DNA of 64,000 bases from Persicobacter diffluens (GTDB taxonomy: Bacteria > Bacteroidota > Bacteroidia > Cytophagales > Cyclobacteriaceae): assembly GCF_036244895.1 (NCBI RefSeq), contig NZ_BQKE01000001.1:2604001-2668000 (forward strand), read 5' to 3'. Shown here piece by piece: positions 43,241-53,126 of this stretch. The first letter of the stretch is position 1, and each line of letters begins with the position of its first letter. The position numbers and the translations under genes are program-made. Under the pieces are notes generated by a model. That model saw only the letters and a program-made list of their open reading frames with translations. It was not told the origin of the DNA and searched no databases.

Positions 43241-44800
43241 ATGGCTAAGCAGCAAACCGACCATCTTTTTCAACTGGTAAAATCCCTTTCAAAATCCGAA
43301 AAACGGAACTTCAAGCTCTATGTAAAAAGAAACAGTAGTTCCGAGGGAGCAAAATTTCTACAATTATTTGACCTGATAGATAAGCAGGAAGAATATGATG
43401 AGGTGCTTTTAATGAAAAAAGCCAAGGACATCAAAAAAGTGCAGTTATCTAATCTTAAAGCACACTTGTACAAACAGCTCCTTACCAGTCTCCGCCTGAA
43501 TTATAAGAACAGTGATATTGCCATCAGCATTCGGGAACAAATTGACTACGCTAAGATTCTGTACAATCGGGGGCTTTATATGCAAAGTCTGAAAATTCTG
43601 GATAAGGTTAAATCTTTGGCCTATAAATACCATCAGATTCGCCAGATCAAAACCATTATTGAGTTTGAAAAGCGAATTGAAAGCCAGTTCATTACACGTA
43701 GTATTTCAACGCGCGCGGAAGACCTGACGCGGGAATCAGATAAGATCAATACCATTTCCCAAAGAATGTCTCTTTTTTCAAATTTGGCCATTCGATTATA
43801 TGGGCTTTTCCTCAAAAAGGGACATACCTATGATGGCGCCTACCGGGAAGAGGCAGACCGGATGTACCAGGAAGGACTGCCAGAATATGTGGAAGAAGAG
43901 TTAACTTTTCACGAAAAACTTAACCTTTATCATGCCAAACAATGGTATTACTACCTGACTCAGGATTTCCGAAATGCTTATAAATATTGTTCTAAATGGG
44001 TGGGACTATTTGCGGATCAACCGGAAATGAAGTCCATTATTCCAGACATGTACATTAAGGGGCTTGACAACTTACTGAATGCCTGTTTTCTTTCGGCTTA
44101 TTACAGCAAGTTCAATGAAATCTTTCAGGAATTAGAGGCAGTTCATGAAGAAGAGCCATTGATGAACATAGAGAATATTCGGATCCTGCAATTCACGACC
44201 CGCTCGACCCATTTGATTAATAAGCATTTTATGGATGGGCAGTATAAGGAAGGCATAAAAGAAGTTCCCGTGATAGAGGAAGGCCTTGCTCTTTATAAAC
44301 GAAACCTGGATAACCACATTGTCCTATCTCTTTATTATAAAATTGCCTGCCTTTATTTTGGGGATGGAGATTACCACACCACCATTAAATACCTCAACAG
44401 GATTGTTGATTTCAAAGACACAGAGCTCAGGGGAGATCTTCATGCTTTTGCGCGCCTGTTATTAGTAATCTGCTATTTTGAACTGGAGGAATACGATTAT
44501 CTGGAATATTTACTTAAGTCCACTTACCGATTCCTGATGAAAGAAAGTGAATTATATGAAGTGCAGCGGGTGATCCTGAGGTTTATCCGAAGACTCCCTT
44601 ATTTGGCACATGATCAGCTAATGGAGGAATTTAAAAAATACCGAACGATTTTACATCAACTTAGAGAAGATCCAAGGGAGCAGCGTCCTTTCCTTTATCT
44701 GGATCTTTTGGTCTGGCTGGATTCTAAAATTGAAAAACGCAGTATTTCTGAAATCGTCCAGGAAAGATGTGAAGTCACCCTCAAGGGGATGAAAATATAA
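43241..44800 (+). CDS. Conserved helical-repeat protein of unknown function
   Basis: A 519-residue soluble protein beginning MAKQQTDHLFQLVKSLSKSEKRNFKLY, with strongly helical, TPR-like repeats through most of its length (for example YNRGLYMQSLKILDKV, YFGDGDYHTTIKYLNRIV, FELEEYDYLEYLLKS). There is no signal peptide or membrane span. I recognise it as a conserved Bacteroidota type but know no function. Divergent from leuA and followed by copies of the dispersed element. Confidence 0.8.
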   Translation: MAKQQTDHLFQLVKSLSKSEKRNFKLYVKRNSSSEGAKFLQLFDLIDKQEEYDEVLLMKKAKDIKKVQLSNLKAHLYKQLLTSLRLNYKNSDIAISIREQIDYAKILYNRGLYMQSLKILDKVKSLAYKYHQIRQIKTIIEFEKRIESQFITRSISTRAEDLTRESDKINTISQRMSLFSNLAIRLYGLFLKKGHTYDGAYREEADRMYQEGLPEYVEEELTFHEKLNLYHAKQWYYYLTQDFRNAYKYCSKWVGLFADQPEMKSIIPDMYIKGLDNLLNACFLSAYYSKFNEIFQELEAVHEEEPLMNIENIRILQFTTRSTHLINKHFMDGQYKEGIKEVPVIEEGLALYKRNLDNHIVLSLYYKIACLYFGDGDYHTTIKYLNRIVDFKDTELRGDLHAFARLLLVICYFELEEYDYLEYLLKSTYRFLMKESELYEVQRVILRFIRRLPYLAHDQLMEEFKKYRTILHQLREDPREQRPFLYLDLLVWLDSKIEKRSISEIVQERCEVTLKGMKI

Positions 44801-44811
44801 AGGTGCTTTAA

Positions 44812-45083
44812 GCCGAATTATTCAGCCATTTGTTTTGCTGGAGTAATAACAAACGAAGCTTAACCCGAATTATTCACCGCTAAATTTATTAAATAAGAGT
44901 AAATAGCTTATTTGCAACTTATTACAGCTTGTTTTCTTTGATTTTTAATAGCCTAAATTTGGAAAAGCTTACTTTTTCCTCATTCATCTGTTTGGTTGGA
45001 AAAAACTCGAAATAGGAAAAATTCCTTCATTTTTTCCGCCTTACAGCAAAACGAGGATTTAAGCATGAATTCATCTAGGTTAA
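44812..45083 (+). repeat. TIR element copy 6 with an extra terminal fragment
   Basis: A full copy spans 44860-45083 (TTAACCCGAATTATTCACC ... CATCTAGGTTAA), with inner blocks AGCTTACTTTTTCCTCATTC and CAGCAAAACGAGGATTTAAG. A solo left end, TTTAAGCCGAATTATTCAGCC, lies 45 bp upstream at about 44812-44829, suggesting a nested or repeated insertion. It occupies the space between the gene's stop at 44800 and the terminator at 45089. Confidence 0.85.
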
Positions 45084-45088
45084 ACCAC

Positions 45089-45130
45089 AAAAAAACCGCT
45101 GAGGAAAACTTTTCTTCAGCGGTTTTTTTA
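45089..45130. terminator. Bidirectional terminator behind repeat copy 6 and ald
   Basis: Stem AAAACCGCTGA/TCAGCGGTTTT with A and T runs on the two sides; serves ald on the minus strand and probably the helical-repeat gene on the plus strand. Confidence 0.9.
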
Positions 45131-46357
45131 TTACTCCATGGAAGGTGGAGCAAACAGATTTAAATCTTTAAACTCCATATCAAATTTATTGGCAATGGCC
45201 TCATTGGACAGGCAACCTTTATAGCTGTAAACCGCTTTCAGGAACCATTCCTCCATAAACATCATCTCCTCCACTCCTCCATGATCGCCCGCTTTCAATA
45301 TGATAGGGGTAAAAATATTGCTTAATGCGGTCGTCGCTGTGCGTCCCACCCTGGAAGGAATGTTAGGCACACAATAATGTATCACCTCAAATTTCCGAAA
45401 TGTGGGAGATTCATGAGTGGTGGGGCGGGAAGTTTCGAAACAACCGCCCTGATCGATCGTAATGTCAACAATCACCGAATTGGGCTTCATGCTCCCCACC
45501 ATTTCCTCCGTCACAAAATATCGATTCCTACCTTTTTCCGGACGAATAGCGCCAATCACCACATCCGCAGAACGCAGGGCGGTTCTTAAGGTTTCCGTAT
45601 CAATTGTACTGGTGGCAATATTATGCCCTAGTGCTGACTTCAGTCTACGAAGTTTATAAATCTGATTATCAAAAATCTGAACACGAGCACCTAATGCAAA
45701 GGCCACCCGCGCTGCATACTCTGCAACCGTTCCTGCTCCTAATATCACAATATTAGTCGGCGCTACCCCGGTAATTCCACCGAGAATCACCCCCCGCCCA
45801 TTGCGAACATTACTTAAATATTCTGAAGCGATAAAGAGGGCATTCATCCCGGCAATCTCCGACATGGCCCGCACCACAGGCATTCCTCCGGATTTATCCT
45901 CTAATAATTCAAAACCCAGAGCAGTCAGTCGCTTTTGTTTTATCTTTTTTAAATAGGCCGAAGACATCGTCCCCAAATGGATGGCAGAAATCAGGGTGGA
46001 CTGCGGCTTCATCATGTCCAACTCCTCTATGGTTGCAGGCTCCACCTTCAGCACCACCGGGCACTCAAACACCTCCTCGGAGGAATAAGCCACCTTAGCC
46101 CCGGCATTTGCATACTCGTCATCAGAAAAGTTAGAAGATAAACCCGCCCCGGTTTCCACCACTATCTCATGCCCATTGGCCACAATCAGCCCGACGGAGT
46201 CAGGGGTAAGCGCGACCCGATTTTCCTGCATGGAACGTTCCATCGGTAAACCGATTTGAAGTGATTGCTGCTTTTTAGAAATTTTCGCTGGTTTCTCCTG
46301 CGTCAGCAAGGATTCCTGCGCCAACTTTGAAAATCCAAAAGGAGTCTGTTTAGCCAT
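45131..46357 (-). CDS. ald: Alanine dehydrogenase
   Basis: NAD-dependent enzyme interconverting L-alanine and pyruvate plus ammonia. The catalytic core has MERSMQENRVALTPDSV near residue 39, the nucleotide loop VILGAGTVAEYAARVAFALGA (about 205-225) and DQGGCFETSRPTTH (near 305). At 408 residues it carries an extra N-terminal segment of about 35 residues compared with typical 370-residue enzymes. Its start overlaps the tsaE stop by 8 bp, so the pair is one operon with tsaE first. Confidence 0.92.
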   Translation of the reverse strand: MAKQTPFGFSKLAQESLLTQEKPAKISKKQQSLQIGLPMERSMQENRVALTPDSVGLIVANGHEIVVETGAGLSSNFSDDEYANAGAKVAYSSEEVFECPVVLKVEPATIEELDMMKPQSTLISAIHLGTMSSAYLKKIKQKRLTALGFELLEDKSGGMPVVRAMSEIAGMNALFIASEYLSNVRNGRGVILGGITGVAPTNIVILGAGTVAEYAARVAFALGARVQIFDNQIYKLRRLKSALGHNIATSTIDTETLRTALRSADVVIGAIRPEKGRNRYFVTEEMVGSMKPNSVIVDITIDQGGCFETSRPTTHESPTFRKFEVIHYCVPNIPSRVGRTATTALSNIFTPIILKAGDHGGVEEMMFMEEWFLKAVYSYKGCLSNEAIANKFDMEFKDLNLFAPPSME

Positions 46358-46784
46358 TTTTGGTTAGTTTTATTAACCGATGTGATTCATCAACCGCTTC
46401 AATTTCCACAAGTAAATGACGATCAGGAATCAAATTAGGGATCATGGATGACCATTCTATAAAACAAAAATCTCCGGAATAAAAATATTCCTCCGCACCC
46501 ATTTCCTCCGCTTCCTCCTCCTCATCGATTCGATAAAAATCAAAGTGATAAACCGCCTGATCCGCCTTGGTTCTGTACTCATTTACCAGGGAATAAGTCG
46601 GACTAGTCGGATCATCCACCACTTCCAATGCTTTACATAGCGCAATGGTCAAGGTCGTTTTGCCTGCTCCCATCTCCCCATTCATTAACCAAACAGGGTA
46701 ATCTCTCCCAAAGGCCAACATCTTTGCTGCTGCCTGCGGCAAATCCTCCAAGCGGTGAGTCTCGATGATCAATTGTTCTTTCAA
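46350..46784 (-). CDS. tsaE: tRNA threonylcarbamoyladenosine biosynthesis ATPase
   Basis: A 144-residue P-loop ATPase required with TsaB and TsaD to make t6A in tRNAs reading ANN codons. Walker A GEMGAGKTTL lies near residues 37-46, followed by the family pattern DDPTSPTYSLVNEY and VYHFDFYRI. First gene of an operon with ald (8-bp overlap). Confidence 0.96.
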   Translation of the reverse strand: MKEQLIIETHRLEDLPQAAAKMLAFGRDYPVWLMNGEMGAGKTTLTIALCKALEVVDDPTSPTYSLVNEYRTKADQAVYHFDFYRIDEEEEAEEMGAEEYFYSGDFCFIEWSSMIPNLIPDRHLLVEIEAVDESHRLIKLTKNG

Positions 46785-46904
46785 AATGCAAAAAAATTTT
46801 GATACTGTCTTAAAACAACAAAGGAAAGTATCCTTTCTTCTTTACAAATTTGATAGAAAAAAGCTTACTTCCCTTTAAATACGGCTAAATTTTAGCAGCT
46901 GACC

Positions 46905-48458
46905 TTATTTCGGCACCATGGATACAAAAGGACAAATCATTTCCTCCATTGAAATTCCTCCATGCTGGAAGGTGTCCTTATAATATTTTACATAGTAATT
47001 GTAATTATTCGGGTAAGCAAAGAAGCTATCCTCCACCGCAAACACGTAGGCCGTAGATACATTTTGCTTTGGCAAATGCAGATCTTCAGGATTACGGCTC
47101 ACCAATACATCTCCTTCATTAAAGCTCAGGTTCTTTCCGGCTTTATAGCGTAGATTGGTATTCGTATTACGGTCCCCGATAATTTTATAAGGCCGCTTCA
47201 CACGCATCGTTCCGTGATCTGTGGTCACCACCACATTTACATCCTTATTGGCTAATCGCTGAACAATGTCAAATAAAGGTGAATGCTCAAACCAGGATCT
47301 GGTCAAGGAACGATAAGCCGACTCATTAGGCGCCAATTCGCGGATCACCTCCATCTCTGTCCGGGCATGAGAAAGTAAATCCACAAAGTTATAGACTATG
47401 ACGTTCAGGTCATTATTCATCAGATTATGAATACTTTCCGCCAATTGCTTACCCTGGTTCAGCTGCTTAATTTTATGATAAGACCATTTATAGTCCAAAC
47501 GCATTCGCTTCAGCTGCTCTTCCAGGAATTCGTGCTCGTGATTATTCTTCCCTTCATCAGATTCATCGCCTACCCAGAGATGAGGATAGCGCTTAGACAT
47601 CTCCAAAGGCATCAGACCGGAGAAAATGGCGTTTCTCGCATAGGCCGTAGTAGTCGGCAAAATGGAATAGAAAGTCTCTCTTTGATCAATTTTGAAATAC
47701 TGACTGAATAATGGTTCCAAAATGGACCACTGATCCCATCGTAAATTATCAATCAACAGCATGAAAGTCGGCTTCCCGTTTTCCATCACCGGGAACACCT
47801 TTTGCTTCATCAGATTGTGCGCCAGCACCGGACGGTCAGATTCCGGATCGTTCAGCCAGTCCTCATAATTATCAATGACAAATCGTGCAAATTTATTATT
47901 GGCATCCGACTTCTGCATCTCCAATACCTCGGACATACTACTATCGTCAGAACTCTCAATCTCCAGCTCCCAATAAGTCAACTTCTTATAAATCTCCGCC
48001 CATTCTTCATGGTTCATATCATCCATAAAAGCCATGGAGATATTTCGGAATTCCTGCTGATAATTTTGATTCGTTTTCTCCGAAACCAAACGTTTATTGT
48101 CCGTGATTTTCTTCACGGCCATCAAAATTTGATTCGGGTTCACCGGTTTAATCAGGTAATCGGCAATCTTGGAACCGATCGCCTGCTCCATCACATCTTC
48201 CTCCTCACTTTTAGTGATCATCACTACCGGGAGGTTCGGACGGATATTCTTAATTTGATGCAAAGTCTCCAAGCCGGTCATCCCCGGCATCATCTCATCC
48301 AAAAACACCACATCGAAATGTTCATTCCCCGCTTCCTCCAGCGCGTCTGCCCCACTGTTTACTGCCGTTACATCATAGCCCTTCTTCTCTAAAAATAAAA
48401 TATGAGGCTTTAAAAATTCAATTTCATCATCTGCCCACAATATCTTGTACCTTTGCAT
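46905..48458 (-). CDS. porX: PorX-type response regulator with PglZ domain
   Basis: A 517-residue regulator: an N-terminal receiver domain (phospho-acceptor D54 in VVFLDEMMPG, K104 in YLIKPVN) and a C-terminal PglZ/alkaline-phosphatase-like domain (LLIDNLRWDQW, VTTDHGTMR, ending in HGGISMEEMICPFV). This is the architecture of PorX, the response regulator of the type IX secretion system in Bacteroidota, whose PglZ domain acts on oligonucleotides. No PorY kinase or T9SS structural gene is in the window. Monocistronic. Confidence 0.95.
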   Translation of the reverse strand: MQRYKILWADDEIEFLKPHILFLEKKGYDVTAVNSGADALEEAGNEHFDVVFLDEMMPGMTGLETLHQIKNIRPNLPVVMITKSEEEDVMEQAIGSKIADYLIKPVNPNQILMAVKKITDNKRLVSEKTNQNYQQEFRNISMAFMDDMNHEEWAEIYKKLTYWELEIESSDDSSMSEVLEMQKSDANNKFARFVIDNYEDWLNDPESDRPVLAHNLMKQKVFPVMENGKPTFMLLIDNLRWDQWSILEPLFSQYFKIDQRETFYSILPTTTAYARNAIFSGLMPLEMSKRYPHLWVGDESDEGKNNHEHEFLEEQLKRMRLDYKWSYHKIKQLNQGKQLAESIHNLMNNDLNVIVYNFVDLLSHARTEMEVIRELAPNESAYRSLTRSWFEHSPLFDIVQRLANKDVNVVVTTDHGTMRVKRPYKIIGDRNTNTNLRYKAGKNLSFNEGDVLVSRNPEDLHLPKQNVSTAYVFAVEDSFFAYPNNYNYYVKYYKDTFQHGGISMEEMICPFVSMVPK

Positions 48459-48503
48459 AAATCAAGGATTATTGGTTTCTTTAATTATAATTAATAGGGA
48501 TTT

Positions 48504-48511
48504 CAAAAGTA
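48504..48511 (-). promoter_or_regulatory. Candidate -7 box for porX
   Basis: On the minus strand TACTTTTG matches TAnnTTTG exactly, 46 bases before the start codon. The -33 position is not convincing. Confidence 0.35.
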
Positions 48512-48596
48512 AAAATCTTCCCAATATCACTGCTATTTACGTTGGCAAAAATTTATAGTTTTTAGTCAATCCGATAGCAAAATAGTAAAAGCGCCC

Positions 48597-49823
48597 TTGA
48601 ATAAGAAGAAAATCATCAACGACCCGGTGTATGGTTTCATCAACATCAAAGATGAGCTCATTTTCGACCTAATCGAACACCCTTATATTCAGCGACTTCG
48701 CAGAATACGCCAGTTGGGCCTTACAGACATGGTCTATCCCGGAGCTATGCATACCCGCTTCCATCATGCCATTGGCGCCATGCACCTGATGACCAGAGCA
48801 CTAGAACAATTACGAGACCGGGGTGTGGAGATTTCTGACAGTGAAATCCTTGCCGCTAAGGCCGCTATCCTGCTTCATGACCTGGGTCATGGCCCTTTTT
48901 CACATGCGCTGGAATTTACTTTGTTAAAAAATGTTAATCATGAAGATGTCTCGCTTTTTTTGATGGAAAAGATCAATAAATCCTGGAATGGCAGCCTGGA
49001 TTTAGCCATCAAAATGTACAAAAAGGAATACGAGCGGCCATTCTTCGGGCAGTTGATCAGCAGCCAACTGGACATGGACCGCCTGGATTATTTACAACGG
49101 GACTCCTTCTTTACCGGGGTGCACGAAGGTACCATAGGCGCTCAGCGGATTATTAAAATGCTAGCAGTGGATCAGGATCAACTGGTGGTGGAAGAAAAGG
49201 GCATTTACTCCATTGAGAATTTCCTTAACGCCCGCCGACTCATGTACTGGCAGGTATATCTGCACAAGACCGCCCTGGCTGCAGAGCAAATGTTAATCAA
49301 GCTGATTCAGAGAGCGCAATTTTTGGCCAGAAACGGAGAAAATGTTCCGGCCTCTGAGGCCCTGACATTTTTTCTGAAACAGCCCGTGGACAAAAATTTC
49401 GATCAGCTCGACCTGGCCGCTCAATATTTTGTAAAATTAGATGATTATGACATCATCGCGGCCATGAAAACCTGGGGGAATCATCCCGACCGCGTACTTT
49501 CCCTATTAAGCCATCAATTACTCAATCGCGAAATATTTAAAATTCAACTCAAAAATCAACAAATTCCAACCCCCTCGATTAAGGCTGGATTAAAAAAAGT
49601 TTGTGATTATTTTAAGATAAGTGAACAAGAAGCTTCTTTCCTGATGGCCCATGGCGCCGTATCGAACTCCGCCTACTTAAACCATGGCGATCAGATACTT
49701 ATATTACAAAAAGATGGGGAAATTGTGGATTTGGAATCTGCTTCAGACCTACCAAACATCACGGCAATGAGCAAAATTGTAAAAAAATACTATCTATGCT
49801 TATCCAAAAATGTATCTTTGTGA
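48597..49823 (+). CDS. HD-domain phosphohydrolase
   Basis: A 408-residue protein of the HD superfamily related to dNTP triphosphohydrolases/SAMHD1-like enzymes. Metal-binding residues are in MHTRFHHAIGAMHL (near residue 43) and LLHDLGHGPFSHALE (about 92-106). The protein starts with TTG (NKKKIINDPVYGFI), the only reasonable start. It is divergent from porX and 28 bp upstream of lpxD. Substrate not determined. Confidence 0.9.
   Translation: MNKKKIINDPVYGFINIKDELIFDLIEHPYIQRLRRIRQLGLTDMVYPGAMHTRFHHAIGAMHLMTRALEQLRDRGVEISDSEILAAKAAILLHDLGHGPFSHALEFTLLKNVNHEDVSLFLMEKINKSWNGSLDLAIKMYKKEYERPFFGQLISSQLDMDRLDYLQRDSFFTGVHEGTIGAQRIIKMLAVDQDQLVVEEKGIYSIENFLNARRLMYWQVYLHKTALAAEQMLIKLIQRAQFLARNGENVPASEALTFFLKQPVDKNFDQLDLAAQYFVKLDDYDIIAAMKTWGNHPDRVLSLLSHQLLNREIFKIQLKNQQIPTPSIKAGLKKVCDYFKISEQEASFLMAHGAVSNSAYLNHGDQILILQKDGEIVDLESASDLPNITAMSKIVKKYYLCLSKNVSL
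49813..49820 (+). promoter_or_regulatory. Candidate -7 box for lpxD
   Basis: TATCTTTG matches TAnnTTTG and overlaps the end of the HD-domain gene, 32 bases before the lpxD start. No clear -33 element. Confidence 0.4.
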
Positions 49824-49851
49824 TTGAATTTTGAAAAAGGACAGAGACTGA

Positions 49852-50874
49852 ATGGAATTTACACTGAATCAGATTGCTGCAGTTTTGGGCGGCACCATTG
49901 AAGGTGACGGCGACAAAACTGTCAATACTATAGGAAAAATCGAAGAAGCCGGACCAGAAGCCATCTCGTTTTTATCCAATCCAAAGTACGAAAACTACTT
50001 ATACACCTCCAATGCTGGTGGAGTAATAGTGAATGAAGACTTTGAACCTAAGCAGTCCTTTAGTACTACACTCATCCGGGTAAAAAATGCCTACTCTTCC
50101 TTTACTGCTCTTTTGGAGGAAGTCGATAAATTTCAAAGAAATGCTAAAACCGGCGTAGAGGAACCTTCCTTTATTGGTGAAGGCTCTACCATGGGAGAAA
50201 ATGGCTATCGTGCGGCCTTTTCTTATGTTGGTCAAAATGTAAAAATGGGGACCAATGTAAAAATCTATCCGCATGCCGCCATTGGAGATAATGTAACAAT
50301 TGGTGACAATACTGTTATTGATGCCGGCGCTAAAGTTTATAAAGACAGCGTAATCGGTAAAAATTGTTATATCCATGCCAATGCGGTAATCGGTTCTGAT
50401 GGATTTGGCTTTGCCCCACAGGAGGATGGCACCTATAAAAGGATCCCGCAAATGGGAAATGTCATCCTGGAAGATAACGTGAGCGTCGGCGCTAATACGG
50501 TCGTAGATTGCGCTACCATGGGCTCCACCATCATCAAAGAAGGCGCAAAGCTTGACAACCTGATACAGGTAGCCCACAATGTTTCCATCGGTAAGAATTC
50601 TGTTATTGCAGCCCAAACGGGCATTTCCGGTTCTTCAAAAATTGGAGATGGCGCCACCATTGCTGGTCAGGTGGGCGTTGCCGGACACCTTCAATTGGCA
50701 GACAAAGTTTCCATCGGTGCGCAGGCCGGAATTTTAAAATCCGTAAAAGAAGAGGGTGCAGTACTCATGGGTTCTCCTGCATACAACCTTAAGGATTATC
50801 TTCGTTCTTACTCTGTATTCAAGAAATTACCTCAATTGGAAGCAGAGTTGAAAGAATTAAAAGAAAATACTTAA
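49852..50874 (+). CDS. lpxD: UDP-3-O-acylglucosamine N-acyltransferase
   Basis: Lipid A biosynthesis enzyme that adds the N-linked hydroxyacyl chain to UDP-3-O-acylglucosamine. An N-terminal uridine-binding domain (about 1-100) is followed by a left-handed beta-helix of hexapeptide repeats (VTIGDNTVIDAGA and similar) with the catalytic histidine region IQVAHNVSIG. Length 340 is typical. First of a lipid A gene cluster lpxD, lpxC-fabZ, lpxA. Confidence 0.97.
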   Translation: MEFTLNQIAAVLGGTIEGDGDKTVNTIGKIEEAGPEAISFLSNPKYENYLYTSNAGGVIVNEDFEPKQSFSTTLIRVKNAYSSFTALLEEVDKFQRNAKTGVEEPSFIGEGSTMGENGYRAAFSYVGQNVKMGTNVKIYPHAAIGDNVTIGDNTVIDAGAKVYKDSVIGKNCYIHANAVIGSDGFGFAPQEDGTYKRIPQMGNVILEDNVSVGANTVVDCATMGSTIIKEGAKLDNLIQVAHNVSIGKNSVIAAQTGISGSSKIGDGATIAGQVGVAGHLQLADKVSIGAQAGILKSVKEEGAVLMGSPAYNLKDYLRSYSVFKKLPQLEAELKELKENT

Positions 50875-50879
50875 CTTTG
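50848..50879 (+). promoter_or_regulatory. Candidate internal promoter before lpxC-fabZ
   Basis: TAACTTTG (50872-50879), overlapping the lpxD stop codon, matches TAnnTTTG; a TTG lies 21 bases upstream at 50848-50850. Confidence 0.5.
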
Positions 50880-50899
50880 CCCTCCAATTATATTTATCA

Positions 50900-52285
50900 A
50901 TGAACACTAAGCAACACACTATAAAAAAACCGGTCTCAGTTTCCGGTGTGGGATTGCATACGGGTCAAATGGCGACCATGACTTTTTTGCCGGCAGAAGC
51001 GGGCCACGGTTATAAATTTCAGCGCGTTGACTTAGAGGGCCAACCTATTGTCGAGGCAGATGTTGACTATGTCGTAGATACCTCTCGCGGAACAACCCTG
51101 CAAAAGGGAGAAGCCAGAGTAAATACTGTGGAGCACGTATTGGCGGCTTTAGTAGGTTTACAAATTGACAATGCCCTTATTCAGCTGGATGGTCCTGAAC
51201 CACCAATTGCCGACGGTTCCTCTATTCTTTTTGTGGAAGCCTTAAAGGATTCCGGTCTTGAAGAACAGAATGCCCTTCGAAATTACTTCGAAATCCCTAA
51301 GAGCGTTTATTATAGCGACAAATCAAAAGATATTGATATTGCCGCCATGCCAGCAGACGATTACCGTCTGACCGTAATGGTGGATTATAATTCCCAAATT
51401 CTGGGATCGCAGCACGCTTCCATCACCCATATTAAGCAATTTGAAAAAGAGATTGCCCCATGCCGGACTTTCGTATTCCTGCATGAATTGGAAATGTTGT
51501 ATGAGCAAGGCCTGATTCGCGGCGGAGATGTTGACAATGCCGTCGTGATTGTGGACCGCGAATTACAGCCAGAGCAGATGGATCGCCTGCAAAAAATATT
51601 TAACAAGGAAGACATCGTGGTCAATCAGGGATTCCTGAACAATGTGGAGCTGCGCTATAAAAATGAGCCAGCCCGACATAAACTGCTCGATGTTATCGGT
51701 GATTTAGCACTGGCAGGCCGTCCTTTGAAAGGACAAATTATGGCTGCACGACCAGGGCATGCCGCCAATGTGGCCTTTGCCCGAAAGCTAAAAAAGATGA
51801 TGCAGGAGACCCACAGCAATATCCCGCATTACGATCCAAAAATGCCCGCAGTTTGCGATATTAACAAAATATCCGAAATGCTACCGCACCGCTTTCCCTT
51901 TTTAATGGTGGACAAAATTTTCCATCTGGACAGCAAATATGTAGCGGGAATTAAGAATGTTAGTATTAATGAGCCTATATTTACAGGCCATTTCCCGGAC
52001 AACCCAGTATTCCCTGGCGTGTTAATGATTGAAGCATTGGCACAAACCGGAGGGATTTTGGTACTAGGGAATTACGAAAACCCTGAAAATCACTGGACTT
52101 ACTTCCTTGGCGTGGACAAGGTGAAGTTCCGTAAAATGGTAAAACCGGGGGACACCCTTATATTACAATGTGAGCTTATCTCTCCGATAAAAAGGGGAAT
52201 TGCTAAAATGAAAGGCGAGGCTTACGTTGGCAATGATTTGGTGTGTGAGGGCGAAATGACCGCTAGAATTGTACCTAAAGACTAA
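50900..52285 (+). CDS. lpxC/fabZ: Bifunctional LpxC deacetylase / FabZ dehydratase
   Basis: A 461-residue fusion. Residues about 1-305 are UDP-3-O-acyl-N-acetylglucosamine deacetylase, the committed lipid A step, with zinc ligands in NTVEHVLAAL and ARHKLLDVIGDLAL. Residues about 315-461 are 3-hydroxyacyl-ACP dehydratase FabZ, with MLPHRFPFLMVDKI and the catalytic GHFPDNPVFPGVLMIEA. The fusion is a known Bacteroidota arrangement joining fatty-acid elongation and lipid A synthesis. The stop overlaps the lpxA start by 1 bp. Confidence 0.97.
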   Translation: MNTKQHTIKKPVSVSGVGLHTGQMATMTFLPAEAGHGYKFQRVDLEGQPIVEADVDYVVDTSRGTTLQKGEARVNTVEHVLAALVGLQIDNALIQLDGPEPPIADGSSILFVEALKDSGLEEQNALRNYFEIPKSVYYSDKSKDIDIAAMPADDYRLTVMVDYNSQILGSQHASITHIKQFEKEIAPCRTFVFLHELEMLYEQGLIRGGDVDNAVVIVDRELQPEQMDRLQKIFNKEDIVVNQGFLNNVELRYKNEPARHKLLDVIGDLALAGRPLKGQIMAARPGHAANVAFARKLKKMMQETHSNIPHYDPKMPAVCDINKISEMLPHRFPFLMVDKIFHLDSKYVAGIKNVSINEPIFTGHFPDNPVFPGVLMIEALAQTGGILVLGNYENPENHWTYFLGVDKVKFRKMVKPGDTLILQCELISPIKRGIAKMKGEAYVGNDLVCEGEMTARIVPKD

Positions 52286-53058
52286 TGAAAGGAGATATCA
52301 GTAAACTGGCAAATGTTCACCCGGAAGCCAAAATTGGTGAAGGCGTAACCATTGAAGCATTTGCTACCGTGCATAAAGACGTGGTAATCGGCGAAGGCAC
52401 CTGGGTAGGTCCTAACGCCGTGATCATGGACGGTGCACGTATAGGAAAAAATTGTGAGATTCACTGTGGAGCGGCTATTTCAGGCACACCACAGGATCTT
52501 AAATTTGCAGGAGAATATTCCACCACAGAGATTGGTGATCATACGGTCATTCGGGAATATGTAACGGTTCACCGTGGGACTGTAGACCGCCATAAAACCG
52601 TGGTAGGATCTCACTGTTTGCTAATGGCCTATGTACACATTGCCCATGATTGTATTGTGGGGGATCGCTGTATTTTGGGTAATGCAACACAGGTGGCAGG
52701 GCACGTCATCATTGAAGACTGGGCGATTCTTGGTGGAACTACTGCGGTGCATCAGTTCTGTAAGATTGGAGCCCACACTATGGTAGCCGGTGGTACCCGA
52801 CTAGGGAAAGATGTTCCTCCATTCGCCATGACTACCCGTGAGGGTGGATATAGTGGTATTAATTCTGTTGGTTTGAGAAGAAGAAATTTTTCCTCCGAAC
52901 AAATTAACATTATTCAGGAGACCTACCGCACGATTTTCAATCGCGGATACAATATTTCCAAAGCCACTTCCGTAGCGGAAAGTGAAATTCCAACTACAGA
53001 AGAGAGAAATCAAATTCTGGACTTCATCAGAAATTCAGAGCGTGGAATTATCAAATAA
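52285..53058 (+). CDS. lpxA: UDP-N-acetylglucosamine acyltransferase
   Basis: First enzyme of lipid A synthesis, 257 residues, a left-handed beta-helix with hexapeptide repeats and a helical C terminus. The catalytic histidine is in LMAYVHIAHDCIVGD (near residue 118), and the GGTTAVHQFCKIG stretch is typical. Translationally coupled to lpxC-fabZ (TAATG junction). Closed by a hairpin before the ABC ATPase gene. Confidence 0.97.
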   Translation: MKGDISKLANVHPEAKIGEGVTIEAFATVHKDVVIGEGTWVGPNAVIMDGARIGKNCEIHCGAAISGTPQDLKFAGEYSTTEIGDHTVIREYVTVHRGTVDRHKTVVGSHCLLMAYVHIAHDCIVGDRCILGNATQVAGHVIIEDWAILGGTTAVHQFCKIGAHTMVAGGTRLGKDVPPFAMTTREGGYSGINSVGLRRRNFSSEQINIIQETYRTIFNRGYNISKATSVAESEIPTTEERNQILDFIRNSERGIIK

Positions 53059-53080
53059 TTGATCTGCGCTTCATTAATTT

Positions 53081-53120
53081 CAGCCACATTGAAATAAGCT
53101 TTCAGTGTGGCTGTCATTTT
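53081..53120 (+). terminator. Terminator after lpxA
   Basis: Stem CAGCCACA/TGTGGCTG extended by TGAAA/TTTCA, followed by CATTTTTT. Confidence 0.85.
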
Positions 53121-53126
53121 TTATGC